DNA of 64,000 bases. It comes from Cryptomeria japonica. Taxonomy: Eukaryota > Streptophyta > Pinopsida > Cupressales > Cupressaceae. Positions 1 through 11,284 of the stretch are shown piece after piece. The first letter of the stretch is position 1. Each line of letters opens with the position of its first letter. The notes under the pieces are model-generated. The model was not told where the DNA came from, made no database searches, and saw only the letters and a list, made by a program, of their open reading frames with translations. The position numbers and the translations under genes were made by a program. The stretch lies in NCBI RefSeq assembly GCF_030272615.1, contig NC_081414.1, positions 50,685,136 through 50,749,135 on the forward strand, read 5' to 3'.

Positions 1-328
1 GTGAACTCCAATCTTCTCTAATTCTGATTTATGTTTTCAAATTTGAGTGTTTATACTATTTCAAAATCAAATTTGTATTTACAAGTTTTAATTTCTTGCA
101 AGATTCAAAAATTTAGAGGAAATTTTTGCTAAAACCCTAATTTTTCAATTCAAAGTTGAACTTGTGGATAGCTTAAATGGGATCAACAATTTCAAATCTG
201 ATTTAGGAATTCATTTGAATCATAAATTTCATTTTCTAAATCTACATTCTAAGTGCTTGCATTGGTTAAAATTAAACATTTCCTTCTATTTTGCATGTGT
301 TAGCATTTGAAAGAGGAAAATTGTTGTC

Positions 329-3300
329 ATGATGCATTCATTTCATAGATGTGATAATGGGTTAGCTTCCCTTGTTTCAATTTTTCCTCCTCCTAAAGAA
401 CCTCCCCCCATCTATAACAAAATTTTAGTGCCTAAAAGAGTTTCTACCAATCCCTTTGAGACTCTCCCATGCTCTAAGGATGAAGACTTTAAGAGTGATC
501 TTGACAATTCTCCTAAAATGTGCCCTTCCTATTTAGCTATCCTAGAGGAAGAGAATGATATCATAAACATCTTTCTTAATGTTACTTCACCTTCCCTACA
601 TGATGCCTCTCTAAGTGAAAACGTATTGATGGACATTGACTTATTTTCTCCTAAAGTTGGTCCTTCCAATGGGGGCATGTTAGTGCAACAAGAGGTTATG
701 AACACTTCTTTCAAAGATCTCTTTCCTAAGCATGAATCTTTGGAGAAATATGTTCATGTTCCTCCTAAAAAACACTCCCTTCATGAGGATCCTTTTGTGC
801 AAGAAGATGACATTATCCCTACATTTCCTAGTGATGGAATTTCCTTTTCCAACAAAATTCCCACTAGAGATGATGAATTAATGATAAATGCTTACCCTTC
901 TCCTAAAGTTTGTCTTACCCATAAGCATCCCTTAGAGAAAGAAGATGAAATAATAAGCAATTTCCTTAATTCTCTCTCCCCTAAAGATCATATTGAACAT
1001 ATTTTGAGGAAAGAGGATGAGTTTAACACATCTATTGATGCTCTCCCTCCTAAGGATGAGGAATTAATAAACAATGTTATCTCCTCTCCCGAAATTGACA
1101 ATACTTCAAACATTCCTTTCAACAACTTCACTATTTGGGATGAATCATTAGAAGAAGGTGTAGATTATTCTCTACCCCATGAGAGAACCCTAGCCAAAGG
1201 GGATGAAATCAAGATTGAAAACTCCCTTGATAGTTTCTCACCTTCCTTGAATCTCAATTATTCTCCCTCTAAAAATAAAGAATCTCTCTCTCCTCAACTT
1301 GGTTCTACTCATAAGGATACCCTAGTTCAAAGTAAGATGGTTAACATCCCTTTCAAAGATCTCCCTCTCAAGAGTGAGACTTTAGAGAGAAATGTTGATC
1401 CTTCTCCTAGAGAGTTTATTCCCCATGTAGATCCTTTGATGATAGAGGATGATATGACCTTTCCTAGTATTACTCTTCCTACTAGAATATCAATGCCTAC
1501 CCCTTGTCTCTCTCCTAAAATTGATTTAATCCGTGATAAGATTTTAGTGCAAGAGAGGACTATTAATAATTCTTCCAACACTTCTGTTCATTCCTCTAAA
1601 CCATCCTCAATCAATTTGATACATGTGAATGAAACACCTAACAAACCTCTCTTCACTATCCAAGGTGCTTGTCCTTCTCAAAATTCTCAACCTTTAAATA
1701 AGCCTATCTTAGTGGTTCAAGGTGGTTATGCTAATGATTCTTTTTGCACTCCTAAGAAACCTATTATTACTGTGCAAGGAGGTTATTCTACTAAGAGCCC
1801 TTATGAGTATGCTAAGCAACTGACTAGAGAGAGTTATAATGCGGTTGCTCATACCTATAATACTAGAAATAATAGGCAACCTAATCCTCCTCCAGTTATC
1901 CCAACTTCACTTCCTCCTTCCCAACCTATTCTTCCTCAAGCTCCTCGTATTTCACAAGTTCTTGGTAAGGAATATGATCTCATAGAACAACTTAAAGCTA
2001 CCCCTGCTAAGATATCCCTTTGGGATTTGATCCAAACTTCTTCCGCTCATCATGGAATGTTACAAGATGCCTTGAAGGATGTGAATGTTCCTCCACCTAA
2101 TACATCTAGTAATATAGTGTCTTTGGTTAACTCTGTGATGAATCCTAAAGCTCAAATTGTGTTTACTCAAGATGAGTTGCCTACTAGTGAAATTCAACAT
2201 CAATATGACCCCTTGATGATTGTGGTTATCATAAATGACACTGCTATAAGACGAACACTGGTAGATAATGGTTTTGGCCTTAATGTGTGTAGCATTAATC
2301 TATTGCATAAGATGAATGTGGATACATCCCTTATTGAGCCTGACTCTCGTCCCATTCGAGGCTTTGATAATGTGGCTAAGTCTTCATTAGGTATTATCAC
2401 CTTACCCATCACAGTGGGACCTGTTACTTTGCCTACTCCTATCCATGTTATATCGGGAAATCTAACATACAACTTGTTATTGGGGAGACCTTGGATTCAC
2501 AGTATGCAAGCTGTCCCCTCTACATTGCATAGACAAGTTAAATTTATTTATAATAATAAGACATATACCTTGATAGGTGATACTAATTTTCAAGCTTGTT
2601 TGCAAACATCTACTTCCAAAGGGAGTTCTTCTAAGCCTTCCTCTTCTAGTGATGACTCGTTAAACAAGATACCTATGGATGAATCATCACCCTCTGATAA
2701 TCAAAATTCTTTGGATGAGTCTGAAGTTCCTAAAGAAGATTCTTCTCAACTTGAATCTACACATGAAAAGGCTTTTGATCCTGAGAAGGTTCTCGCAGAA
2801 GACGATTGGGGATCTCTTGATTTTAATCCCACCTTTGTAGGTGAGTATAGGGTTCCTCCTAGAGAGCTTAAAGTTAAAAAGAAGGAAGAAACTAGAGATC
2901 AATCAGTCTTACCTGAACCTATGAGCAATAATTTTGTGGCTGCTTCTCAAACTTCTTCTCCTCACACCTCTAATTCTGAAGAATTTGATTCTTTGTCTTA
3001 TGAAAAACCACCTTTTCTTTCTGAAATGGCTAATCGTTATGGTCGTGGTTTCCATATTTTGGCTAAGAGTGGCTATAGTGGAAATGGTTGTGGCGCAAAT
3101 GAACAAGGAATTAAAGTTCCTTTAGAACATAACATGCATGAATATTCATTTGGACTTGGATATAATCTTTCTAAGCCCACCAAAGCATCTAAAAGACCAT
3201 CTCTCAATGTGAATGCTATATTTAGTAGTGATGATGATCTCACTTCAGCTAAATCATCTTCTACTTCTATCAACTCTCATTCCCCTCATAAGGAAATCTT

Positions 3301-3556
3301 GGCGATGAACAAATCTCTTTATGACTCCCCTCAAATTTCTAAATCCACTTATGAATCTTTATCTCCTATTCATCATAAAGTCCTTTCCTCCAGGGATAAG
3401 GCTCTAATAAATTACACTCATCCCTCTTCTAAGATTTCTTGTGACTTTTCTTCTTCAATTTTTATCATTTTATACATGTTTTTGATCTCACTTATAGTTG
3501 AGCATTCAGCATGTCATATTCAAATACCTCATTCAATCTATCATATCTTTAAATAA
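329..3556 (+). CDS. Retrotransposon aspartic protease plus G-patch polyprotein, no RT
   Basis: The uninterrupted ORF has 1075 codons. Residues 1-430 are low-complexity Ser/Pro/Asp/Glu-rich with imperfect internal duplication: blocks near 128-180 and 338-380 share an FKDL...LE...DP pattern. About residues 438-490 carry three KP-x-x-x-VQGG-type repeats. A retropepsin-like domain covers about 620-735, with the catalytic Asp near residue 646 in the context LVDNGFG; the residue after DNG is Phe where Ser or Ala is usual, so activity is doubtful. The family's LLGRPWIH motif follows. A G-patch-like glycine-rich segment (YGRGFHILAKSGY...GLGY) spans about 903-953. The last 30 residues include a hydrophobic run (IFIILYMFLISLIV), probably read-through into the 3' region rather than a real membrane anchor. 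An intact frame this long among decayed copies is unusual. The start is the first ATG of the frame. Confidence 0.75.
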   Translation: MMHSFHRCDNGLASLVSIFPPPKEPPPIYNKILVPKRVSTNPFETLPCSKDEDFKSDLDNSPKMCPSYLAILEEENDIINIFLNVTSPSLHDASLSENVLMDIDLFSPKVGPSNGGMLVQQEVMNTSFKDLFPKHESLEKYVHVPPKKHSLHEDPFVQEDDIIPTFPSDGISFSNKIPTRDDELMINAYPSPKVCLTHKHPLEKEDEIISNFLNSLSPKDHIEHILRKEDEFNTSIDALPPKDEELINNVISSPEIDNTSNIPFNNFTIWDESLEEGVDYSLPHERTLAKGDEIKIENSLDSFSPSLNLNYSPSKNKESLSPQLGSTHKDTLVQSKMVNIPFKDLPLKSETLERNVDPSPREFIPHVDPLMIEDDMTFPSITLPTRISMPTPCLSPKIDLIRDKILVQERTINNSSNTSVHSSKPSSINLIHVNETPNKPLFTIQGACPSQNSQPLNKPILVVQGGYANDSFCTPKKPIITVQGGYSTKSPYEYAKQLTRESYNAVAHTYNTRNNRQPNPPPVIPTSLPPSQPILPQAPRISQVLGKEYDLIEQLKATPAKISLWDLIQTSSAHHGMLQDALKDVNVPPPNTSSNIVSLVNSVMNPKAQIVFTQDELPTSEIQHQYDPLMIVVIINDTAIRRTLVDNGFGLNVCSINLLHKMNVDTSLIEPDSRPIRGFDNVAKSSLGIITLPITVGPVTLPTPIHVISGNLTYNLLLGRPWIHSMQAVPSTLHRQVKFIYNNKTYTLIGDTNFQACLQTSTSKGSSSKPSSSSDDSLNKIPMDESSPSDNQNSLDESEVPKEDSSQLESTHEKAFDPEKVLAEDDWGSLDFNPTFVGEYRVPPRELKVKKKEETRDQSVLPEPMSNNFVAASQTSSPHTSNSEEFDSLSYEKPPFLSEMANRYGRGFHILAKSGYSGNGCGANEQGIKVPLEHNMHEYSFGLGYNLSKPTKASKRPSLNVNAIFSSDDDLTSAKSSSTSINSHSPHKEILAMNKSLYDSPQISKSTYESLSPIHHKVLSSRDKALINYTHPSSKISCDFSSSIFIILYMFLISLIVEHSACHIQIPHSIYHIFK

Positions 3557-5377
3557 CATTAATGGCTATTATGTTGCTCATCATTATGTGACATTGGTAG
3601 CTCATTTACTGGGGGCTCATTGTCATTCATGATGGTACAATTTCAAGTGCAATCATATTTTTGAAGCAACATAATAGCCTAATTTTTCTATGTTATCTCT
3701 TGTTCCTATGGGGTAATAACGTGGAAATATTGATCATCTTTTCTTTAGAATCCTCTTTTCCTAGATATGGGAGAAGATGTGTATTCTCTTTCTTATCCTA
3801 CCCACTTCTTGTGAGGAGCATTTTACATACACTAATGTCTTGCTTGCATGAACTCATGTGGGTATGTAGTACATTTTGCTTATGTCTAAATCTCTCCCTA
3901 GAAGATTGTGTAAGTCCTTCTCATTGTCCTTATCCTTGGGAGGCAATGATCTTTCCTTATTTTTATCTAAGGGTCCACTTTTTCCTATTTTGTGGATGGT
4001 GAGAACTTTATTACTTGATGTTATTCCTTGTATGCATTTGTTGTTGTTTGTTCAAGGATTCTTTCTTACAAGAGGTGTAAGTCCTTGACTACAAACTCTT
4101 TTGCACTTGGTAAAATACATCCATAATGAATTCACTCTCCCAATTGGGTTAAAAAGAGCGTCATCCTTCATTAAGAATCACTTTCACCTCGCAAAAGAAG
4201 GAAGTATTGCATTCTTATTCTCTTCTTTGTCTTATTCTAGAAGATGTTATAGTTGTCTAAGACAATTCCTCTCGGGGATAGGTGTCTTTTGTACAAAGAT
4301 CTCTTCTCCTCTAAGGATCTCCTTTACACATACTACAAGATATCCCTTTTCAACTATCTTATCCTTGCTTAAAGAGTGCAAAACTCTCTTGCTTGGATCT
4401 ATGACATTGTTGCATTTTTGGGGTATCTTCTTTTGTGATGAAGGTAGGTATCCTTGTTCTACTTTTCTTATGACATAAACATTACACTTTTTGAGCAATG
4501 GGTCATTCTTGGAACCAGAGCACAGACTCTTAGATCGAGATGTCTCCATTTTTCTTTTATGCAAGGTGATTATTCTCGGAACCAGAGCACAGACTCTTAG
4601 AGCAAGATGTCATGCTTTTGTACTATACATATATAGGTTGTAGCATACTCGGGTATAGACTCCTATGAGATGCTTCTAACCTCACTTACACACCCATGCA
4701 CGAGGTTGAGTGGAACTAGCGGCATAAGGCTAGACTTTCTCACTCTCCTCCCTTACATGGATCACCTAGACAGACTCTAGGGGCTAGTTTTCCATGTCCT
4801 TTTTCCCATGGATCACCTAGACAAGATCTAGGGGCGAGAAGTCCATGTTTTCTCTCTCACTATTCTTCTCATGGATCACCAATGTGTGTATTCATGCTTT
4901 TTTCCTTTCTTTTCTTCTCTTTGCATTTTGTTTCCATTTACATCCTTCATCTCATGTTAGAGAACTCTCAAATCCTCACACTCTTTGTTGTGTTGGAATT
5001 GAGATTTGGTCCTCTTTCTTACCAAATGATTCTCCATTAGTTTTTGATCTCATATCAAATCTTCTTGTGAGCATTTGTCATTAATATTCTTTAACAATTC
5101 GAAGTGGTAAACATGATACCCTGTTTCAACTCACTAAAATTAGCAAGCCGAAACAGGGGGGGGCATATAGCTACCCTCAAATTTTCATCACCTTCCTTAG
5201 TAAGCATTAGGTGATTTTGTGATGTAACGTGTGTTTTGTAGGGTGTGGTTCCTAACTGTGTACTGCAGATACCGCTGGGGGCTTCGTTCGACAGACTTAT
5301 GGATATATCCTTTTTCAAATAATGTTTACTTTTCTGTACTTTAGCTTGCATATGCACGTAGTGTTCATATGACCGCT
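3557..5377 (+). other. Non-coding 3' region of element 1
   Basis: No credible gene is visible here; short open frames lack any family signature. The stretch between the protease ORF and the polypurine tract is where pol would be expected in a full element, but I see no RT motif (YxDD), RNase H or integrase residues in any frame. It contains two short direct duplications, listed separately. Confidence 0.6.
4511..4845 (+). repeat. Short direct duplications in element 1 3' region
   Basis: A 24-base block beginning GGAACCAGAGCACAGACTC occurs at about 4511 and again at about 4578. A second block, containing CATGGATCACCTAGACA and AGGGGC, occurs at about 4757 and 4807. These look like local slippage or template-switch duplications inside the untranslated 3' part of the retroelement. 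Confidence 0.7.
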
Positions 5378-5392
5378 AAAGTGGGGGCTAAA
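5378..5392 (+). promoter_or_regulatory. Polypurine tract of element 1
   Basis: The tract AAAGTGGGGGCTAAA lies immediately before TGTAGCATCG. This is the expected position of the plus-strand primer for reverse transcription, and it marks the start of a 3' LTR at 5393. A very similar tract precedes the LTR start at 11285. Confidence 0.65.
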
Positions 5393-6900
5393 TGTAGCAT
5401 CGTAAATTGTACGCACTTGCTAGGGTGGTACAATTTCACACCTAGTTTAGCACCCGCCTTGGCGCATTTTGCATTTTGCATTGCATTTCCTCTTTAGCAC
5501 TTAATTAATCAAATTAATTAGGTCTAAGGTTCTATTTCATCATCTTCCACATTATAAAGTTGGGCCCTTTCATTAAAGTGTGCCCCTTTCATTTTATTCC
5601 TCCAATACATCATTTAATCAAAAACCCTAATTAGGTCCTATTTTGAACTTGGGGGCTTGATTTTGGGGGTCAAAACATCTTGAAATCAGCTGTAACTTCG
5701 GGATTCGCTCTAAAATCATCATATCCGATGACCCTGAAAATTTGGTGAAAAGTTGTCGGGAGCATGGCGCCCGGCGTGCACATGGTCCCGAACATTTTTC
5801 CCGAAATTTTAGGAGCGCGATCCAATCATAAAATAAAGCTTAACCCCAAGAAATTGGCGGGAGATTCAATCTCTAGGTCGGCCAAAAGTTGAAATTAAGA
5901 CCTAGGGTTTCATATATAAGAGCTCTCTTTCTTCATTTGAAGGGATCCGGAATTTTGGTTTCAAGGACCTTCTATGCAGCGAAAGAGAAGATCTTTGAAG
6001 ACTTCAACAACATTCAACATCCATCAAGCATCTACCAATTTCATTCATCCATTTAGGGCTTTGAAGGCATTGAAGAACAATAAGGGATCACCGACTGAAG
6101 ATTGGCTTTTACCCCTCCCTTGGGGGTTGGGTATGATTTCATGTTGTTTTCATGTCTTTGCATAAGCCTCATTATATCAGTTGTATTCATGCTTTAGATC
6201 TCTTTGCATATTGATTTGGAGCATTTACATTGTCATTTACAAGCAATTAGGGTTTACTTTTTAGGTTGCTCTAGCTTGCTTACTTGCATTTTAGGATCTT
6301 GCACACACACAAGGTCTGCACACAGTACTTTTACAATACAACTTGGCTATTCATGGAGGTGGAAACCACCAAAGCGGGGGTTTGACTAAGGCAAAACCCT
6401 ATATAGCCGCCCACCATACCTTTTCAGATATAAGTGCAGGCTTCAGGATTCGGATGACGCCGCAAGTTGCAGATCCGACGGAAGCAGACGGAGACTGAAC
6501 TTCACACCAAATTGCAGAGCAAAAGACCAGGACAGGGGTGTGGGGCGCCCTGGTCCCTGGGACAGGGGTGCTAGGCGCCCTGGTCCTTCTGTCAGACAGC
6601 AGTTTTAGCATTTTTCTGACAACTTTTCAGGTTGCAAAACAACAGTTTCAAGTGCAGAATCAGGACAGTGGTGCCCGCGCCCCCGTCCCAAACATTTCCA
6701 CTTAGATTTTAACACCAGGTACGCATTTACATTCTTGTCTTGTCCTGGTGTTTACAACTTTCCATTGTTTAGTTTCAATTCTGCAATCTTGTTATTAGTT
6801 CGTACTTGCACTTTGGGATTAGGAATTGAACTTGCATCATTTTATCTTTCAATTACAACAAAGGAATAGAAATCCTAATAGGTAGCCCGTGGCTCTCTCT
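5393..6900 (+). repeat. LTR-like region A (3' LTR of element 1), end uncertain
   Basis: The region starts TGTAGCATCG directly after the polypurine tract and contains a TATA box at 5913-5919 followed by a transcript-leader-like stretch. It resembles region B (11285 onward) in organisation: a GGGGTTTGAC-AAGGCAA-CCC block occurs near 6369 in A and near 11938 in B. The two differ too much in sequence to be the pair from one insertion. I could not find a convincing CA end, target duplication or PBS, so the right boundary is a guess; the region could also serve as the leader of element 2. It contains a GC-rich patch with two GGGGTG-GGCGCCCTGGTCC-type repeats at about 6534-6585. Confidence 0.5.
5913..5919 (+). 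promoter_or_regulatory. TATA box of LTR A
   Basis: TATATAA sits about 520 bases into the LTR, followed by AGAGCTC and a pyrimidine-rich stretch, as expected for a retrotransposon promoter. Confidence 0.5.
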
Positions 6901-7069
6901 TCCACAAAAAGAAGTAGCCAATTGTGTGGTACCTCTAGGCTCTTTCGTATTCAACAAGTGTGTGGTTGAAAGTGAGATTAGGGCATGTTAGCCTAGTCTC
7001 GCTTTTTCCCCCACACACAATCCTATAAATGTCTTTGTTTATCCTCATTCTTTAGATAATTATCATGAC

Positions 7070-9429
7070 ATGGAGGAATCAGTAACTAGGGTTTCCATTG
7101 ACCAATTGGAGAATAGTGACAATCAATTTGAATATCTTCAACAATGTATGAGTAAACAATACCTCAAAAGTGAATCTCTCCCATTGATTGAAGGATTTAA
7201 AATAATGGTTCAAAGTGATAAACTTGGTGTTGATATCTTGCATGGTACTGCTCATATTGTTGATTCCAATATTATGCCCATAAAGAGTTGTGTTGAAGCC
7301 CTAGGTTATACACAACCTCCATTCAAGTTAATTCTTCCATTCCTTTGACTACTCCCATGGCTAGTGTTCCCACATTTACATCAAACATCATGGCTACCTC
7401 TACAAAAAATGCCATACCTATGAATGTTAGTCAAGGGGGCAACTCCTATTCTTTCATTCCTCCTACCACAAGTCTTCCATTTGTTACCCAATATTCTCCT
7501 ATACCTACGAATGTTAATAAAGGGGAGAATTCCTCTTCTTTCATTCCTCCTACCATGATCCTTCCATGTGTTATCCAATCTTCTCCTATACCTACGAATG
7601 CTAGTCAAGGGGGCAATTCCTCTTCTTTCATTCCTCCTACCATGAGCCTTCCATGTGTTACCCAATCCTCTCCCATACCTACCTATCATAATGTTCCATC
7701 TCCTTATTCTTAACCCCTGCCTTTCTATAACAGTATCCCTCATTATTCTCAACCCCTTCCTTCCTTCAACAATGTTACCCCTCGTTATCAATCCAACATG
7801 TCTAATTTCAATCCTTCTACCGAAGCTCCCATCAATAGTCTAGCCCAAACAGTCTCTTCCTTACAACAACAAATAGCTTCTATGAATCAATCTAAGTATA
7901 ATGTGCTCACATTTGATGTAGCGAACCCTTTATCCAATGATATTGTCCAAGCTATTCCTCCTAAACATGTGGAAGTCCCTCAATTGGAGCTTTATAATGG
8001 AAAAGGTGATCCCTTGACTCATGTTAGAACATTTCAAACTTTGTGTAGTGACTTTTCTCATGACCAAAGATTGTTGGCAAAATTATTTACTAGAACATTA
8101 AGGGATAAAGATTTTCAATGGTATTGTTCTTTTCCTCCTTATTCTATTACTTCTTTTCAACAATTGGCTAATTCTTTTTTTCAACAATTTTATATTAGTA
8201 TTGGTCCTAAGATTACTTTGACTGATTTGATACATTGCAATAAAGGTGTGAAAGAAAAAGTGACTAATTTTATTGGTAGATATAAGCATTTGTATTCTCA
8301 AATTTGTTTTCATGTTCCTGATCGAGATATTCAAAAGATTTTTATTGTTAATTTACAAAAAGATATTAAGGATAAACTTCTCTTTTCTAAGTTTACTTCC
8401 TTTACGTAGTTGTGCACAGTACTTCATAACTATTATCTTACCGTTAGTCAATTGGAACAATCATATTATTCAATGGCTCTGAGTGATAAGGGTCAAAGTG
8501 CTCAACAACCTTTTGCAATGTTCAAACCGAATAAGGGATTCATCAAATTCAATGAAAACAACAAGAATCAAGTGGTAGCCCCAACGGGTGTGCATCCTTT
8601 GTTCAAATACTTTAGAAACACATTTGCTCCTCTTAATGAATCTTTGCATAGTATTTTATCTCAATTGTTACAAAGGAATGTGTTGAAACTTCCCCTCATC
8701 AAACCAATTGATACAACTAAGCCTTTTCCACCCTCTTATGATGGCAAAGCCTTTTGCCAATACCATCGTCAACCTGGTCATGACACTACAAAGTGTTATT
8801 CTTTGAGGATTAAGATTTAAGACTTGATTGATAACAATTACATATATGTGGTTGGTGTGAATGATAAAGGGAACAAATCAGTAGCTCCTAATCAAAACCT
8901 TCAAATTTTCACTGATCCTTTACCTTCCCATTCCCCTAATGTGATTGAGACCAATCATCTTGCTTTCTCTCCCAATGATGTTGGCCTTGAATTTAATAAT
9001 ATGGTAAACCTTATAGATAAAAAAGAACCTCCTTAGGACTTGTGCATTACATTTGATCCCAGTGAGACTATTAAAGCATTAGATGGCCCACTTTATATAA
9101 CTACAAAAATCGAAGGCATACCTTCTTGAGGAGTTCTCATTGATCTATCTTGCATGGTTAATGTGATAACTAAAGAATTTATTTATACTTTGCAATTGCA
9201 TCAAGTGATATATGATGATACTGATGTGGTATTTAAAGTTTTTGATGGCTTCTCTTGTCCTACTATTGTTTCTATCACACTTCCTATTGATGTTGGCACT
9301 AAATGCTTAGATGTTAAATTTGTTATCATTCCTACATTCGATCAATTTCATGTGAAGTTTGGATATCCTTGGCTCTCTTCGATGAAAGTGACCACTTCTA
9401 CTATTCATAAGTTAGAAATTTCCTCATAA
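7070..9429 (+). pseudogene. Decayed gypsy gag-protease of element 2
   Basis: Codons from 7070 give a gag N-terminal region. After a frame change near 7345 a proline-rich section follows, then a retrotransposon gag domain (about 7950-8480; motif LYNGKGDP followed by the WY...F...L...FF pattern). A zinc knuckle of the CxxHxxxxGHxxxxC type is encoded at about 8755-8800. A degenerate retropepsin lies at about 9090-9430, where the catalytic motif reads LIDLS in place of D-S/T-G. From 7798 to 9429 one frame is kept but broken by stops at 8407, 8818, 9034 and 9127. Gag would form the cytoplasmic particle and the knuckle would bind the RNA. No RT follows. The gene is clearly inactive. Confidence 0.75.
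7411..7671 (+). repeat. 87-bp tandem repeat, three units, inside gag
   Basis: Three in-frame units start at 7411, 7498 and 7585, each 87 bp (29 codons), with a partial fourth. Each encodes a PIPTN...QGGNSSSFIPPT...LP..QSS-type peptide. The period is a multiple of three, so the repeat expanded while the frame was still coding. Confidence 0.85.
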
Positions 9430-10735
9430 TGATAAAATCATAACTGTTAATCATAGCATATATCAACCTACAATGAGGCGTGGAGATGTTTGTCTTGATT
9501 ATTTTTGGTTCGAACAATTCCAACCTCTCCAAATTAGAAGCGTTGCTCCCTTGTAATCATATCAAAAATGGAAAAATGAGATGATTTTATCCTTGATTAA
9601 ACCTATAAATCTAACACTTAGCCTTCCTCTTGATGATCATATACCTCTTCTTGAGGATACAATTATTCTTCCTCCTAGGGAAAGAAATAATCTTCTTCTC
9701 GAAGATGAATCTATTCCTTCTTCTATGGATGAGTCTACTCTTCCTCCCAAGTATAGAAATGCTCCCCCTCCTCCCAAGAATCAACCTATTCCTCCTAAGG
9801 GTAGAACTATTCCTCTTCATCATGATGGACCCGGTCTCCTTCCTACACCTCCCATTCCTCCTTTATATGGTGTGATTTCACCTCCTACATCTTACAAAGA
9901 GAAGTGATCTACCTCTCCTATTGTTCAACCTAAAAGACCTTAACCCATTCACCCTTCCTTAAAAGAAGAAAACAAGCCTATAACTGATGAACCTAAACCT
10001 TCACAACTTTTAGCTAAAACTAAACAAAAACATTGTGCAAGAGAATGCCGATGGAGACGTTGTGCTAGAGCTCGTGAACTTGCTTCCCAAACCATTTCTT
10101 CTCCCAAGAAACCTACTATTGACATAATTCCATTTTCTCCTAATGAGGATGTTCAACCTAATTCTCCATGATGAAAAATCCTTAAAACAAATGATGGTTC
10201 AAGTTATATTCCTATTAGAGCTTCTATTATTATTAATCTTGATGAAGAAATAGGTGAGAATGTTGTTAATGATGAAAATGTTGATCCTAATATTTTTTAT
10301 GATGAATATTAATATGTTGATGTTGACAATGATTTATCTAAGAAATTCTCAAAAGCATTAATCCTAGCTCCTAGTAATGAACAAAGTTATCCATCATTAG
10401 AGCATGGTCCTTGTTTGGAACTTGTGATAGCTCCATCTACTATGCTTGATGTCGCTCCTCTTTCGTGTTGTCCACCTTCCCAAAGTAATGATGAGAAAGA
10501 TCAAGGGTGGATGACATGCTTGGTTAGCTTCATTAGCACTATAGATTATCTCTCTCTCTCATCTCTTGCTTGTTTGTGACCTTCTTCTATTCCTCTCTCC
10601 ATTCTTCTATTTGTTGTCCCTAGTGTTGTCTACTTGAGGACGATGCAAGCGTTGAGATCTCTTTTGGTCTCTCCCATGTTTACTCAAAAGATGCATGTTT
10701 TCCCTTCTTCCATGGTTGTTTCCTCTCTTTAGGGG
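9430..10735 (+). pseudogene. Proline-rich 3' reading frame of element 2, decayed
   Basis: A proline/leucine-rich frame opens at 9581 (LPP, PPP and PIPP runs) and continues, with stops near 9906, 9942 and 10170 and later ones, to about 10730. It includes a basic patch near 10035-10085 (Arg/Lys-rich) and an acidic patch near 10240-10330. I do not recognise a domain. By position it corresponds to the low-complexity part of the element 1 ORF. There is no RT, RNase H or integrase. Confidence 0.45.
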
Positions 10736-11284
10736 GTGAGGAAAATTCTATGCATATATATATATACATGAGTTATCATAAAAATCATATTGAATCCAAA
10801 GTTAGGTGAAAGCACCTCTTGTTTTGTTTTTTGTGATCATCATCCTTTGATTTGTCCTCTCTTGGGGGCTAAATTATTGTTATAATGTGCTTGTATTTTT
10901 GGATGTATCCTACCTTAAAGCAATCGCTCCTGATAAGGTGTGCGCAATTGCTTTAAGGTGGGGGCATACACTTCGCTCAATCATTCTCTCTCTTGCACAT
11001 CTTGATACTCAAAGTTACTTATCTTTTGCTTTATAACTTTTGGTATCTTTCTTTTCATGGCTCATAGTAAGATAAACTTACTAGTTGTTGTCATGATTCT
11101 CTCTTTCTCTCTCACATGATCTTCCCTTTTACCTTGTCATTAAAGTTGTGAAATCCTAAAGTCTACTGGGGGCTTGGTATATCTTGCCTCCTTGATGACT
11201 TGATGAAAGTATTTCAATGTGAACCCTTTGTACTTTACTGAGAGTATGATTGACTTCATACTCCCCGCTAAAATAGGGGCTAAA
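10736..11284 (+). other. 3' untranslated region and polypurine tract of element 2
   Basis: This is non-coding. It contains a short (AT) run near 10753 and ends in the purine-rich tract AAAATAGGGGCTAAA (about 11270-11284), directly before the LTR-like start TGTAGGGTCC. Confidence 0.55.

Larger units (their letters stand above)
1..5392 (+). mobile_element. Ty3/gypsy element 1, internal region, 5' end outside window
   Basis: This is the internal part of a gypsy-type LTR retrotransposon on the plus strand. It holds an AT-rich stretch (1-328, no gene seen), one long gag/protease-type ORF (329-3556), about 1.8 kb without a credible gene, and a purine-rich tract directly before an LTR-like start at 5393. 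No reverse transcriptase, RNase H or integrase signature is present between the ORF and the tract. The element therefore looks non-autonomous or deleted for pol. Its 5' LTR must lie upstream of the window. Family assignment rests on the protease and G-patch domains, which occur together in some plant gypsy elements. Confidence 0.7.

Noticed and set aside
3460-3556. Hydrophobic C-terminus of the element 1 ORF as an envelope-type membrane anchor
   Set aside because: It is a single short hydrophobic run at the very end with no signal peptide or env domain; translation into AT-rich 3' sequence explains it.
3661-4478. Overlapping short open frames (113, 70 and 125 codons)
   Set aside because: Cys/Phe/Leu-rich composition typical of T-rich non-coding DNA, no domain, inside the 3' region of a retroelement.
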